Shown here: positions 30,601-34,104 of the stretch, one piece after another
Layout: each line of letters begins with the position of its first letter
How positions within the stretch are numbered: position 1 is the stretch's first letter
From: Methanosphaera sp. BMS
GTDB lineage: Archaea; Methanobacteriota; Methanobacteria; Methanobacteriales; Methanobacteriaceae
Reading direction: 5' to 3'
Assembly: GCF_003268005.1 (NCBI RefSeq)
Contig: NZ_CP014213.1
Span: 1,364,001 to 1,428,000 of the forward strand
DNA: 64,000 nucleotides
Notes under the pieces: model-generated
Told to the model about the DNA's origin: nothing
Database searches by the model: none
What the model saw: only the letters and a program-made list of their open reading frames with translations
Made by a program: the position numbers and the translations under genes

Positions 30601-33145
30601 GAATCTTTGTATTGTTGGCTGATAGGTTAACCATTACTGCTCCACCGTCTTCTATTGCAGTGTTGTTTACGAAGAGGGAATTGTTTATTGTAATGTTTTC
30701 ATTTCTTAGAATGAATACTGCTCCTCCAAACTTGCTGACGTTATTGTTCGTGAAGTTTGAATTGAGAAGAGTACCGTTACTGCCTATCCAGTTTATTGCT
30801 CCACCGTTTCCGCCGGAAATTGAATAGTTAAACAATCCTGCCTCTTCATAGTTGGTAGGATAATTTACCAGCCTTGGATCATTATCCACATTTCCAATTA
30901 CCTCATTGTCATTGAATTTAGAATCGTATACGTGACCGTTGAAACCGTTCCAGTAGACTGCTCCACCACTACGATTAGCTACGTTATTGTCGAATGTTGA
31001 ATTGATGATATAACCATTTGTTGAACCAGTAAAGAAGTCCAATGCTCCACCGTTTAATCCTGCAGTATTGTTGATGAATACTGAATTATTTATAGTACAG
31101 TTTTCAGCGTCAACATCAGTAACTTGTTTTGTGAAGAATATTGCTCCTCCACGGTAGGCGGCAGTATTGTTTCTGAAGTAATTGTTTACTACAGTACCAT
31201 TACTTCCAGTCCATATTATAGCTCCACCGTCACCACCTGTTGTTGTGGCATTATCTGTACCTAATGCATGGTTATTTATGAAGTTGGATGATTTTACTGT
31301 TCCATTGTATCCATTCCAGTAGATAGCTCCACCACTACGATTTGCCGTGTTGTTTTCAAATATTGTATTGGTTACAAAACCGTTTGAAGCTCCTTCTCTC
31401 CAATCAAGTCCACCACCATTGTTACCAGCGGAGTTGTTTATTATTTTGGAGCTGTTGACTATAAGGTCAACTCCATCATTAAACATTATTCCTCCACCGT
31501 TTACTTTAGCTGTGTTGTTGATTATTGTTACATTGTATAGGGAACCTAGTGCTCCTGTCCATGTAATAGCTCCACCATTTCCACCAGCAGTCGGATAAGT
31601 GGTTGTTCCACTAGGATCTGTTGTTTCCTGAACTGTTCCGAAAGCCTGGTTATATAGGAATGTGGTGTTTTCTACAGTTCCGTTATGACCATTCCAGTAT
31701 ACAGCACCGGCACTACGATCAGCTGTGTTGTTCTCGAATGTTGAGTTGATTAGTTGACCGTTGTGTGAACCGGCTGCCCAGTCAATTGCTCCACCGTTGT
31801 GATGTGCATGATTATACTTGAAGGTACAGTTTATAACACTTGTATTTTCAGATGGATATTCAGTTGTTCCAGTAAGGAAGATACCTCCTCCACGACCAGC
31901 TGCAGTGTTGTTGATAAAGGTTGAATTTACGATTATACCTATATCTCCTACCCACATTACTGCTCCACCATCACCAATGGTAGCATTGTTGTTTGTGAAG
32001 TTGGAATTGAATATGTCTCCGTCTTCACCGGACCAGTAGATAGCTCCACCATAGGTAGCATTGTTATAGCTTAGATTGGAATTATCAATCTTACCATGTT
32101 TTCCAGTCCAATAAAATGCTCCACCTGTTTGTGCGGAGTTGTTTATTGCTGTGACATTGGTTATTCCTATGTTGGTTCCATGAATATATACTGCACCACC
32201 CATACTACCTGCAGTGTTGTTAATAAATACCATGTTATCAACACCTCGGCCGGTACCATCAGTATAAGCATATACTGCTCCACCTGAAGTACTTGCATTG
32301 TTGTTGATAAATGTGATGTTATCAAGTGCTGTTGGAGTTACAACATATAGTGCTCCTCCGTTTTCGGCTGAACAGTTTTCTATATTGATGTTCTTGAGAA
32401 TTGTTGGCATGTTTTCTTGAGCGTGTATATACATTGCTCCACCGTCTGTGGCTTTGGAGTTTGTGATGTTTATATAGTTTAATATTCCATCATGTCCTGC
32501 ATAGTATATTGCTCCACCATATCCTTCAAGACTATCTGAGGGTGCACTTGCATTTATTAGATTAAGATTTAATATATTTACAGTAATGGATTCACCGTCT
32601 ATCAGGAATATTCTTGCAAGATTGCTTCCATCTATTGTATGTCCGTTACCGTTAAGGGTAAAGGTTTTGGTGATTAGTAATCCATCTGCAAGGGTACTGC
32701 CTGCTTGATCATCAATACCTACTGTGAATTTATAATCTTTATCTAAGGCATATGCGGTGTTACCGTTTATTAGCTGTTGTAGTTCGGTAAAAGTACCTTC
32801 TCCGTCACCTTTAATAGTTTTTTCAATATCTTTATTAATATTGCTTGTTGCAATATTGCTATCATTTGTTATTATTGAATTCTCTGTTAGTTTATTTGTC
32901 GTCTCTGTATTTGTGTTTTCACTTGTATTTGATATTTTTTCTACGTCTGCATCCGACTTAGCAGTTGCCAAATCGGATTGTACCACATTATCCACATCAT
33001 AATTGGAGGGTGTGGATAACACATTATTATCTTTTATTACCTGTGTGTTGTTGTTTGTATCGGTAGCCGACACAAAAGCAGCTCCTAATAATAGGATAAA
33101 TACCACACTAAGTAATAATAGACAATGCTTGATATTTGTTGTCAT
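3653..33145 (-). CDS. Giant adhesin-like protein, 9830 aa
   Basis: One uninterrupted frame of 9830 codons. The ATG at 33145 is preferred over in-frame codons upstream (frame opens at 33274) because a signal peptide starts there (MTTNIKHCLLLLSV, core to VSA at about 27) and a GGAG ribosome binding site lies just upstream. Layout: Ser/Thr/Asn linker to about 110; polymorphic beta-helix region of GGAIYW/NNSTFxNNTA repeats, about 110-1910, with a Cys-rich patch at about 1470-1720; then about 7,600 residues of Ig-like repeats (motif TxNVTxxNxTxGNVTIxVxVTN), of the order of 80 units of 85-105 residues (estimated, not counted exactly); and a C-terminal module from about 9505 (FKVNGxTxK, GVERS, last residues TTTNITKV) shared with the other ALPs. 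No C-terminal membrane segment. NxS/T sequons are extremely dense, suggesting glycosylation. The role is inferred: a very long surface fibre or adhesin. Confidence 0.9.
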   Translation of the reverse strand: MTTNIKHCLLLLSVVFILLLGAAFVSATDTNNNTQVIKDNNVLSTPSNYDVDNVVQSDLATAKSDADVEKISNTSENTNTETTNKLTENSIITNDSNIATSNINKDIEKTIKGDGEGTFTELQQLINGNTAYALDKDYKFTVGIDDQAGSTLADGLLITKTFTLNGNGHTIDGSNLARIFLIDGESITVNILNLNLINASAPSDSLEGYGGAIYYAGHDGILNYINITNSKATDGGAMYIHAQENMPTILKNINIENCSAENGGALYVVTPTALDNITFINNNASTSGGAVYAYTDGTGRGVDNMVFINNTAGSMGGAVYIHGTNIGITNVTAINNSAQTGGAFYWTGKHGKIDNSNLSYNNATYGGAIYWSGEDGDIFNSNFTNNNATIGDGGAVMWVGDIGIIVNSTFINNTAAGRGGGIFLTGTTEYPSENTSVINCTFKYNHAHHNGGAIDWAAGSHNGQLINSTFENNTADRSAGAVYWNGHNGTVENTTFLYNQAFGTVQETTDPSGTTTYPTAGGNGGAITWTGALGSLYNVTIINNTAKVNGGGIMFNDGVDLIVNSSKIINNSAGNNGGGLDWREGASNGFVTNTIFENNTANRSGGAIYWNGYNGTVKSSNFINNHALGTDNATTTGGDGGAIIWTGSNGTVVNNYFRNNTAAYRGGAIFFTKQVTDVDAENCTINNSVFINNTAGLNGGALDFFTGSTNGYIINSTFDNNVANRSGGAVYWNGFNGHVYDSKFNDNEVIGNVDNDPRLVNYPTNYEEAGLFNYSISGGNGGAINWIGSNGTLLNSNFTNNNVSKFGGAVFILRNENITINNSLFVNNTAIEDGGAVMVNLSANNTKILNSHFENNTVKGINITNSSGTYYFGDGGAVYFGSGSKDGLIDNSTFVNNSANANGGAVVWTGEYGNVTSSKFYNNSAPYAAGALRLDGHHLVVNDSVFDGNYDPQGNYSWGSAIYLTGNNTNITNSNFTNQHGANTGGAIAIDGSNELLENNTFINNSAFIGGAVHLEKNENVTINNSLFTNNNATLTGGAINIDDDANNTQILNSNFTNNKAIGYTVGSRDYGDGGAISFGEGCNEGLIDNSTFTNNSAYANAGAVDWKGNNGVINSSTFSNNSAKWAGGAVRFEGNDGNITSSYFQNNTANNTGAALRLDGNNSFVNATVFDGNYDSSSTPYAWGLAIYIKGDNANISYSNFTNNHRGDGAGAIYVQGANATIDYSNFENNTISNNGGAIYLNGTNGTILNSNFTNNIANNTGGAIYVNGTNGTIDLSKFENNTALKEGGAVYVNGTKAIISNSSYTNNRVVGYKVGSDTFGNGGAVYLNGANGTVLNSNFTENVAGKGGGAVYINGIYGKVSNSNFTLNNATTNGGAVNIKGGNATVEYSIFENNKAASSSGGAIYIYGDSATISYVNMTSNSAGNGNQPGGDIACNGKLLNINYSNFNSSIGSNGGSLYLSGSNNGNITGCNFTNCYAQLLGGAISWQKSENIQLRDSYFYNCSCGRIQASTATGDGHHGGAINFQGNTGNLIDNCTFDTCFSEKDGGAFFVSSSTSVGSQVSNCTFMNCYSVFRSGAAICWKDNNGLLINNKFINCSSMSADRPEYSGQGGAVYFEAANNNLIINNNFTNCSALWDGGAIYYRHHTGGCSNNTHINCTFENNFVGRNGGALYLCTSNNTYENCVFINNTANGTAGAIYYSYYSSYPQKNGLIVRDCVFSNNTNATNAGFIYISGPNVNITNTTFYNGSATNDGGALYINSISNYNITNNTFDYNNASNGGAIYINAPVTLTDINFTNNLAVNGGALYITKNTNLTDCNITNNNATNGSGIYVNGGTVRLTNIRLLDNQAHSANISANKREYVDGDTKHLLGVFLGCDNYLNGIYVLGGNVLGVNVLYLGLNGVVNIDDVSATVHLNETYQNVTLEVYDRNNQLKYNMTTLTDEFGNYEFEFPYDPDDSFRLYHLEDDYYTYIVDTFDKLIANLTVNVTNITYGEEEIIVIRVNRTSDDDPLPTGSLTVYLNSTLEGFVNQTFEIGDIGDGVVEISTPPLNLLSAADYDVYVRYNGDGRYLSEIATANFTVSKAQSKLDFDVTNYTYNETGDISFDLTGIEDKPMAGTVLVNITGRESDGTIYSWNDIELNIQVNDEKVTGNVIELPILNAGEYEVTAFYNESLNYTSNTTVHRFTVNKINPVIDLQAVDTGDEIYRIDVHVEPEVSTNTVRIIVVNQTNGVFLDQSYTLVDSRASQLMDALPVGTYNVTVNYYGDKNHFEGSNKTQFAVTIDNYPINIQLVNMTYGETQLINITVPAASNLNNLEIKLNDTVLTGYTIDEDGLIQIDTASLTNIVSDGKLVVGTYNLTVSYTADEHFRSNSSSMSFNVTKADPEIVIDVTNISYGQTETVTISTTSYNASGDITVEIINSTGDVIDTRQYTLKSGNPVEFDLTEYEPDTYTVKVTYENDDNYNDWVVSNEFVVRRQIITINELSDIYVTESQMMIGRVTDGYGRSVTEGSVNITLSNGTNITCPLDSTAMYLIYPVFDNNGTYIVNASYILNDKIRATSENKTFNVLKIPTITTVNVLNTTIGHVSIDVVVQENVTGKFTNYVQDGFINVTIEGVNGGNPVQYPIMGINTTILLDDIDVVGRVNVNVAFNESNTHLNSTGRNYSDVSQVFTHIDVEAIPSNMTITVHPDPVVSGSDVVISGRVYDEAGVEITEGTVDITIGTEEFTGIPVTADGYSKTFITSIVGIIPVEVHFNGLTDINGNVKVLESTNNTTFVVEVNKHRTNITIDPLSGIEINKTFTVTITLTNRTGDAVVGKPIKVLVNKVELTDLGTTDENGQLIFPYMIHNNDRILIEAEFEEDAEYRGNSTYLLYEDTINLLTSNISVSVNRTPIFINESIVISGSLNDSFMNDTYTSIYTHPIAGALVTVTINGVSIQTTTDEYGNYSVTITKDTYPQLLAYSTSDYVVTVEYDGEPGVILGKATSTTYKVNKIPTNLTIVPFTGVKINQTFPITLNLTNRTGTGLEGKAIKVFINKEPVTGIGTTDSNGLLTFDYIVHNNNQILVEVEFEEDDVYFGNSTFWLYNGTIDLFTSNISVSVNKTPIFINESIVISGSLNDSFMNDTYTSIYTHPIANALVTVTINGVSIQTTTDEYGNYSVTITKDTYPQLLAYSAEEYVVTVEYDGEPGVILGKAASTTYKVDKFATNITIAPISDVAINQSFPVVITLTNRTGAAIAGKDIYVQVNGVPVENLGKTDTNGQLIFDYTVHNNNEFIIEAVFSEDELYYGNSTALQYKDTIDLLNSSISVDVNNTQLIVNETVKIFGTLNSTLIDAVTGKYMPITGVDVVIRIDSVEVATVQTDATGYYEYTLTATEQLAKYLQKRDTPYSVTAIFTGIPGVILGDAENTRYTVSKIATKTNVTIINNTVGNVVIGVNVTNMTGDNVIIGNITVYDMENNPIANQTLTGGVANISIPAARSGPMQIVVTYNENDLYETSNAKNSSIPGLPNEEIMIIDVQNKNVTIDIALSESEIPFDKTTTISGHVIDVDGSEITEGTVTIIVNDEEFTVDINQNGYSYKYQAKYPDTYKINATFNGITNVTNPVTSENITLTAVKHDVVITPIEEITSDDKRVLTVKVDDRNSSKIPNGKLIFTVDSTDVEYNVENGVVVIPIDELEEATTVTLKYVENHLYNEATTQVIVKLDKTNTTIELTLSDDRTTVNVAPEDNVTISVILKDQNGDIIPNKDVTITITNVDENNEFVYSEVVHLDENGEGSIKWQPASEAVYNITATFDGRMDVEYNTASNNSILEVNRIATLGRIFNQTEYHSERFVEFIGLLFFKDKNGNNLTIPNEPVNITIFYQNGTNETRTYITNATGNFVFNFRKEFSHDNFTIGFAYFGSDRYISYDFRKVFDDKILTYSDWVYANRTVRIHQNNLLTFTINDANGIPVNGTFTIYDEEGHILALVPVKDGVGLYNYSSGREQEVYLTGIFTNDTVDYNRVTESINFYIIRLDDVVSYTVLNNTVYNTTIEVNVEDLENPTTIINEGEVVIYNMTETQDRGIELGRGTVVDGKAIIQLHDVDVSKNYTIIVAYGGTTTYFANETVGPLEVLKLDVSLTPSVVNNTAGNVSIKVDVDCLFEENVNNGTVEIYLDDGETLIGQADVENGEATVNIIEGYLDKPDTYNLVIKYTGSDTFNENIVDYEVTLDKRDSSITANVVDNVAGNVTLEAYITDAVTGVPVTNGTVSVKANGSDVGNVTFNSEDGHAIIVTNITTKGYYTFVVTYEGNDYYIESNTDADEETKLNLTNVEIVGRLADITANATNTTLGNTSIRVNLTDDESKNPLSDADIIITLPNGTNVTGKTGSDGLVDIPVDLPVGVNDLLITYPGNDTYNSTNTTIRVFVEQRPSRTTAQVINKTIGNVTLNVTVTDNETGVPVKTGAVVVKVDDEIVGVGYLKNGNATILTDIQEIGEYDFVVEFLGNKNYTESSTVIEAQEVIQMPTITTIRIVNQTTGNVTIEVTVTNETGQPVDLGNVTVELDDGTPITLKNLTDGKVNITIPSDDTETLNVKVTYNENDKYLESDDTIEIPVEKQNATIDISVDPTELFVDEYVTIKVNITDGMGNQITDKDDVDIYINNVAISKDLIEVVDGNFTARIQTTANGTFTVNATYHGNDTVNEINSTSVDYVVNKIPTMTNATIINHTYGNVTVRVNVTDLRDPSEFVTTGYVYVYDFIQGKILTPEPIDVSGGNVEFTVDIDAGTDKLLIYYQENPKYLSSNARNESAFALDQDVIVIGVDKAASTTNIEKILNATAGNVTIAINVTNDTEDLIATGHVIVTDATDGTVLGEGDLTDGKVNITLSVTEPGDIYVNVTYEGNDNYLPSNATGLNPPAGQENTTLITVTVDPEITINLEKTDVIIGEIVRISGTVYNETGEPLLEDATVTVKINGTDYTATFNSEDGTYYYDYTPVYNGTVTINSSYNKEELIATSEDVELTIGRIPTTTNVTVTNHTVGNVTLNITVVDSYNNIIREGKVNITIAGNDAFEVDLSGQDNTIVYLRDNMTHVGNFSVKVEYTGNYTYLPSIANNTDDNKVLKNITVTPRNSAITVEVNPRNVTLGENVTVSGQLVDEMMNNIPNTDLVIYIDGVAYHAKTNNTGGYSINYTTSKVADNIIVNATFDGNDNYNSCYDNTTFNVTKIATKTNVTILNNTIGNVTIHVKVTNLTDNPVERGHVVVHNQSGVIVGEGELVNGGVDITLNVNTVGVVKVNVTYQENDVYFESNATNSSLSSDDPDINITNIDVVKQEAAISIGLNPEVLIVGENVYIRGTVTVNNEFITSGQVNVTINGTNTTVMVNSDGSYNLTYTASRAGEYTVNATYLGAGDSAGVTSTNVQFTVNKIPTKTNVTIINNTFGHVAIEVSVTNETGSPISGKIKVTFANGTIIEEELDIDGKVNVNIPSENMDPLEVNVTYLENDLYNSSVYHNTTSGVTPDKENTTVIGLAKLNSTVIVDVNTTSLILSEKVDIIVNVTDSDGNQVTKLDDVTIYIDGDEIVNRDDMHVLDGKIIVSNQTVALGTFTVTATYIGNDTVNGADSNAVEYTVGKIPTTITITPINNVEVNKEFTIEVTLTNSSNAPIAGKNIIITVNDIPITGIPKTNEYGKTSITYTPRDNTTLVIKAVYLEESDDVYLGNETELTVNVGLSQSQITVKVDKPALYAGDNVTISGKLVDGQSNKIVGGPVTIYLNGNYLTGVLTNSDGEYSYLLNHEIAGEYTVQAVYDGIANAILGDSDTTHFSVHKMPTNVTVTLPDEVEVFVPFDIEVRLTNNTANANNISDKAIIITVNGEVLSNVPLTDENGTIVVSYTPQSNETIVVMAVFAEDDLYEGSNDTQTIDPENIHLSNSTITVNVNESSLYVDESVKISGILTDGQDRPISTADVKIYINDVLKATVETNRNGEYSYIINNLNKGNYDVKVVYDGVDKSISPANNTTSYVVNRIPTITNVTVINNTQGNVTIDVVFTENVTGRHTDIISAGCFEVTVNGKTEQYPVIGRNSTITLDGNAFINTTDEVTFNVKYVENDSYLSSNGLNSTTGEEITVFNADSQQSSITVVVIPESQTSGQKVTITGHVYDGMGNEITEGHVYLTVNEESPVEVELTEDGYSHEYMTDIVGVNNVTAEFNDVLTDNANVLIKSSTNNTTFVVDKINTTTTVTILNNTVGNVTIDIKVVGADGNTTMTGDVNITIAGKTYTVNLIDGKENLTVPLTSITTVGDIPVSVEYLGNDYYAPSIANNTDDNKELTNITVVKQTANITLETNVSSCYLGENVNISGNLTDGMGNRITDSYITVNVDGNDFIVKTNSTGGYTLDYQSDRLGEITVTATFTDDNYNVATNETTFEVTKIPTATSVEILNTTLSNVTVEVSVVDVYGNDVNGTVKVRNASDYAQVITEAQVVDGVVNITIPVDNIGKLDVIVEYQENDTYLASNATNSSLSEEDPYKNITQIDVTRIPTVTSVEILNTTLSNVTIRVSVTNQTGESVEKGNVTILDTDGNVIGDLDELVLDNGEVVIKLPFDEAKEYKFIVHYNENDVYMASNATNESAAAGDNETIVINVGKIPTKTNVTILDTTFNNVTIRVNVTNITGVNVEDGTVTIYDREGNVLVENHQLTDGMADIQIPVDKTGELLVIVHYNENDVYLPSNATNNSAVSPFDEITVIDVTKIPTITNVEIISNLINNVTIGVNVTNTSTSQLVEKGQVIVYDTDGNELTHAELTDGKANIIIPTTTDGILEVVVKYIENDIYYNSTALNESAEAGRENITVIDVTKIATQTTVEVLNNTIGNVTVHIATTNATGDAVTKGHVVVHDQNGNIIGEGDLVNGGIDLTLNVTTPTLIGVNVTYNENDIYLSSNARNESLPSGASDENITYIDVAKQNATITINTNKDTVVIGEDVTIYGTVTDGMGLPIAEGTVNVTINSTTYQAQLKDGMYTITNVTIAAGVYTVNATYLGNENVSNITSENVEFTVNKIPTTTTVRILNNTAGNVTIEVTVTNATGEPVNMGEVVVTDASGTIVTGNVENGKAILVIPTENTDTLYVNVTYTENTHYYPSNATNSSATSPEYENVTVIDLVKQEASITIEVVNSSVIMGDVVTIRGQVFDGMGNLITTGDVNVTVDEITITTPIVDGYYSINNQTYTAGTYEVTAKYLGNATVDSVTSQTVDFTVNKMPTTTVVEVLNNTAGNVTIDVVVTNSSGKAVTSGQFNITVAGKNVTVDVAGANTTVKLDIADAGDVAVSVTYLENENYTSSVGVDKASGEVLENITVGLQNATITVNATPSAAIVYQDVTINGTLTDGMGKPIADAVVEVTVNDTVELTRTDADGVYSIVYLPLYNGTVDVKVVYAGNSTVDAVENTTSFTVDKIATITNVEVINTTLSNVTVRVNVTNTTEDLVIDGHVIVYNSSDSSIILGEADITGGVADITLDIHDAVAVDITVSYVENDLYLASSTDSNVAVSKIPTKASVSILNNTAGNVTIEVTVTNMTDVVVNNGSVNILDKDGNVISTIPTAELTDGKAVITIPVASDDTLEVIVHYNENDVYMASNATNSSAASPEYENVTVIDLVKQEASITIEVVNPSVIMGDVVTIRGQVFDGMGNLITEGNVDVVVDGQTVHATISDGYYTVENATYTAGVYDVNATYLGNATVDGVTSETVDFTVNKMPTTTVVEVLNNTAGNVTIDVVVTNSSGEVVTSGQFNVTVAGKNVTVDVAGVNTTVKLDIADAGDVAVSVTYLENENYTSSVGVDKASGEVFENITVGLQNATITVNATPIAAIVYQEVTINGTLTDGMNNPIADAYVEVIVNGTSIITKTNDDGVYSIVYTPIYNGTVDVKVVYAGNSAVDAVENTTSFTVDKIATVTNVEILNTTLSNVTIRVNVTNNTEDLVTKGSIIVYDTDSNELAKANLTDGVADILIPAEAIGPLEVVVKYVENDLYLNSTALNDTALPGKENITVIDVTRIPTITTVEILDNVAGNVTLNVTVTNMTGESVTTGDVYIHNASNYEQILATGRINEGNAVIKLDSVLESGLIEVVVEYQQNDIYFASNATNESATEPERENITVIDVQKQSVTITIDLTETSIIISENTNITGQVFDGMGEVVKAGSVTVYVTDEDGTTSEKTVEIADEKYSLTYTGITAGNYIVKAKYLGNASMTPAMSEELTFTVNKIPTITNVEILNTTLNNVTLSVNVTNLTKTLVNKGTITVKDTTGKVLNESTLHEGVANITIPVDSIGQLRVIVTYNENNIYAQSNATNSSAIGTPDEEIILIDVTRIPTITTVEILNTSINNVTLGITVTNTSNGDVSTGSVVVTDTTGKILANGELTDSHVTLQIPATTSGPIEVIVTYQENDIYYASNATNSSAAPGKENITVINVTKLPTITNVEILNTTLGNVTIGVNVTNMTDSLVDKGSVVVYDADGNIIVDETPLVNGRVNITVPATIGGELEIRVEYQENDYYYSSNATNKSAVDPEKENIIVIDVTKMPTVTIADILNHTAGNVTVHVEVTNMTTSYVSEGTVIIKDNSTGEAIATGKLTDGKANITIPVSNTDTLHVIVEYQENDYYYASNATNSSAAPGEESITVIDVVKQKSTITIEVNNNSIIISDSVIITGEVRDELGNVITEGKVSVNVNGTEEIVDIIDSKYTLEYTPSEIANYTVNATYLGNDTVEESTSQTINFTVGKIPTKTNVTIINTTVGNVTIGVNVTNLTDENVIQGNITVYDMNGNELVSENLTDGLANITIPVEHDGQLSVVVTYNENDLYLASNATNSSAAGTASEEIIVVDVEKQDADITISLDKDEVTIGEVVTINGTVTDGMGEPIANGTVTIDIDGKKYTVNVTDGKYSYDYTTDKAGKLPVTATYNGKDGVINPVTSESKELTVNKKETSMAVAQVGNTPGNTSLEVNVTDSDGKPVDEGNVIVTLPNGTNITAPVKNGKAVVPLDTIPGTMDVNVTYNGTGVYDKLNTTASVKTVKLNTTIPIDKINDVTIGDNVTIHGSLEDQNGVDITNANITVTINGKRYNTTTNKAGEYTLVYTTTTSGKNNITVEYDGNVIYNPTANKTNFTVNKKDVVLDVKQTNDTAGNTSIEVKVTDNEGRPVKNGTVIVTMPDGTNVTAPVVNGTAKVPLNTTPGKTPINITYNGTGEYKKQSTSTTITTQKINTTIPINTIKTVSVGDKVNITGKLLDSNNKPIANANITVKVNNKSYTTTTNSKGVYTLAYTTTTGGVNNVTVSYAGNKTYNPSNNQTKFTVKVNSTIKSKQTGSNVGNTTIQVNVTDKNGNKVPNGTVTVTDKDGKVIGTGVVKNGTATIKLDVPAGKQNVTITYNGNDFVNPSSKTQAISVNKNKAIITINPIKNITLTQKAQITGKLTDINGNPIAKAKVTLNMDGVTKTVTTDRYGDYTLEYNTTYVGLNNVTAQFNGDDTYNSAKANSTYNASKIITFVKVDDVKGVLGDNITLRATVTDEFGTKVTGGQFVFKVNGLTLRTNGKFSPEGDPMILSPVNGTVTVTVVADTYLRSAVNITGAYGGNSKYYSSRSIVPGQASLVKRDAQITVTTVKTTKQDVNITLKAVVTDVTGGKNNGRVKDYDDNFVVFKVNGITIKNEDGTAKQAKVVNGVATMQYYVPAGLAGKYTNLTDKNYTVMAVFGSGSYNPGVNNTTTFGVERSPISFVNNSVKLNTQTKEMTIKSKIVDYHKNLLKGTNTLCLKINGQTYKINNRTVFYEAVDGDVDLNIILPYNVDKINSIELVTGERVGYLGGRYTTTNITKV
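9310..10340 (-). repeat. Near-identical tandem block, copy A (period 1476 bp)
   Basis: This segment of the giant ALP gene is almost identical to 10786-11816. Landmarks such as gactgtaaag (9401 and 10877), cagtgattgt (9661 and 11137) and gaagcttcct (10251 and 11727) are all offset by exactly 1476 bp, which is 492 codons. Only scattered substitutions separate the copies. Boundaries are approximate. Confidence 0.85.
10786..11816 (-). repeat. Near-identical tandem block, copy B (period 1476 bp)
   Basis: Second copy of the Ig-like block at 9310-10340, offset by 1476 bp and in frame. The constant offset across more than 1 kb shows that no indels have accumulated, so the duplication is young or has been homogenised. 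Confidence 0.85.
23540..24530 (-). repeat. 633-bp tandem duplication in the giant ALP gene
   Basis: Two Ig-like units repeat with an offset of 633 bp (211 codons). The stretch from about 23567 to 23880 matches about 24200 to 24510 with few differences. The encoded segment runs from GKA(A/T)STTYKV back through the SGSLNDSFMNDTYTSIYTHPI stretch. Confidence 0.75.
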
Positions 33146-34104
33146 TTTTATGTGACTCCTATTAAACATTGTTTTTTTAAACATTTTAATTAGTTTGGTA
33201 CAAAAGCTATTTAAAAGGTTAGCTTCTAATTGAAAGATTAATGTTTTATCATGAAAATGCATTAATGTAATCAATGTTAATATCTTAATATAGATTATTA
33301 TGAATTATTATGATTTATCGCTAGTATTATAATGATTTTTCATAGTTAAATTGTGTTTTTTGTAATGATTATTGCTACGATTCCAATAATCATTCAATTA
33401 GTCGCTTGATATTTATCTATGTAGATTATAATTAATATACTTTGTTTTTTAGGGAATTTTTGAAGGGATTTGTTATAATTTTAAATGCTCAAAATAAAAT
33501 TTTACCATGTGAATAAAGTCCATATCATAATATAAATTTTTATAAATTTTAGAATAATATTTTACCAAAAATATTTAAAAAAAAGAGATTTTTTCGAATA
33601 TAAAATACTTTTTTCATGACACAAAATTTATCAACATATCCTTTACAGACATCACATATAACCTATCCCTTCTTAACGCCTATTTTGAAGATAATGGTAT
33701 TTCAATCTAATGATCAACCATTACATAACGTTTAACGATTTTAATTTGAAAATTTCCAATCCTACTTATTGAATTATCTGATCCATATGTACCGAATGTA
33801 CTTTCTCCAACTTAACCATAGCGAGAGTGTTGACTTTAAATGTAACGTTATCTATCCTATTGATGTTAAAGACATTGTTATTTGTTACATCATAATTATT
33901 CCGGATGATTTTACAGTAATTTGATGAAAAAATTAATCACACCACCCCTGTACTTAAAAAAAACATGAATATCCGGATTAGAAATCATATCTAATATTTT
34001 CTAGTTAATAACCAATTAATAAATACCTTTAAAGACATATAATTAAACACAATATGACTGAACTGTCAAATATATTAAATTAAACAATAGAGGATAAGTT
34101 TATT
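33146..34104. other. Divergent intergenic region
   Basis: AT-rich gap between the giant ALP gene (leftward) and the C1-peptidase ALP gene (rightward). It holds the giant gene's promoter and the GAGG ribosome binding site of the next gene near 34090. A minus-strand open stretch of about 50 codons within 33750-33935 (containing VFNINRIDNVTFKVNTL) faintly resembles ALP C-termini but has no start and is too short to call. Confidence 0.5.
33197..33224 (-). promoter_or_regulatory. Putative promoter of the giant ALP gene
   Basis: On the minus strand the segment reads AGCTAACC followed by a TTTTAAATA TATA-like box, 52-79 nt upstream of the chosen ATG. A start site about 25 nt downstream would give a leader of about 40 nt containing the GGAG site. 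The equivalent segment is conserved at 2349-2376. Confidence 0.45.

Noticed and set aside
4368-32287. Dozens of plus-strand frames of 60-230 codons opposite the ALP genes
   Set aside because: They are mirror images of the repetitive minus-strand coding sequence, with Val/Phe/Thr/Ser-rich low-complexity products, no ribosome binding sites and no membership in any family.
33750-33935. Minus-strand open stretch resembling the end of an ALP (FNINRIDNVTFKVNTLAMVKL)
   Set aside because: About 50 codons, no start and only vague similarity to ALP C-termini; it could be a remnant but is not supportable as a gene.
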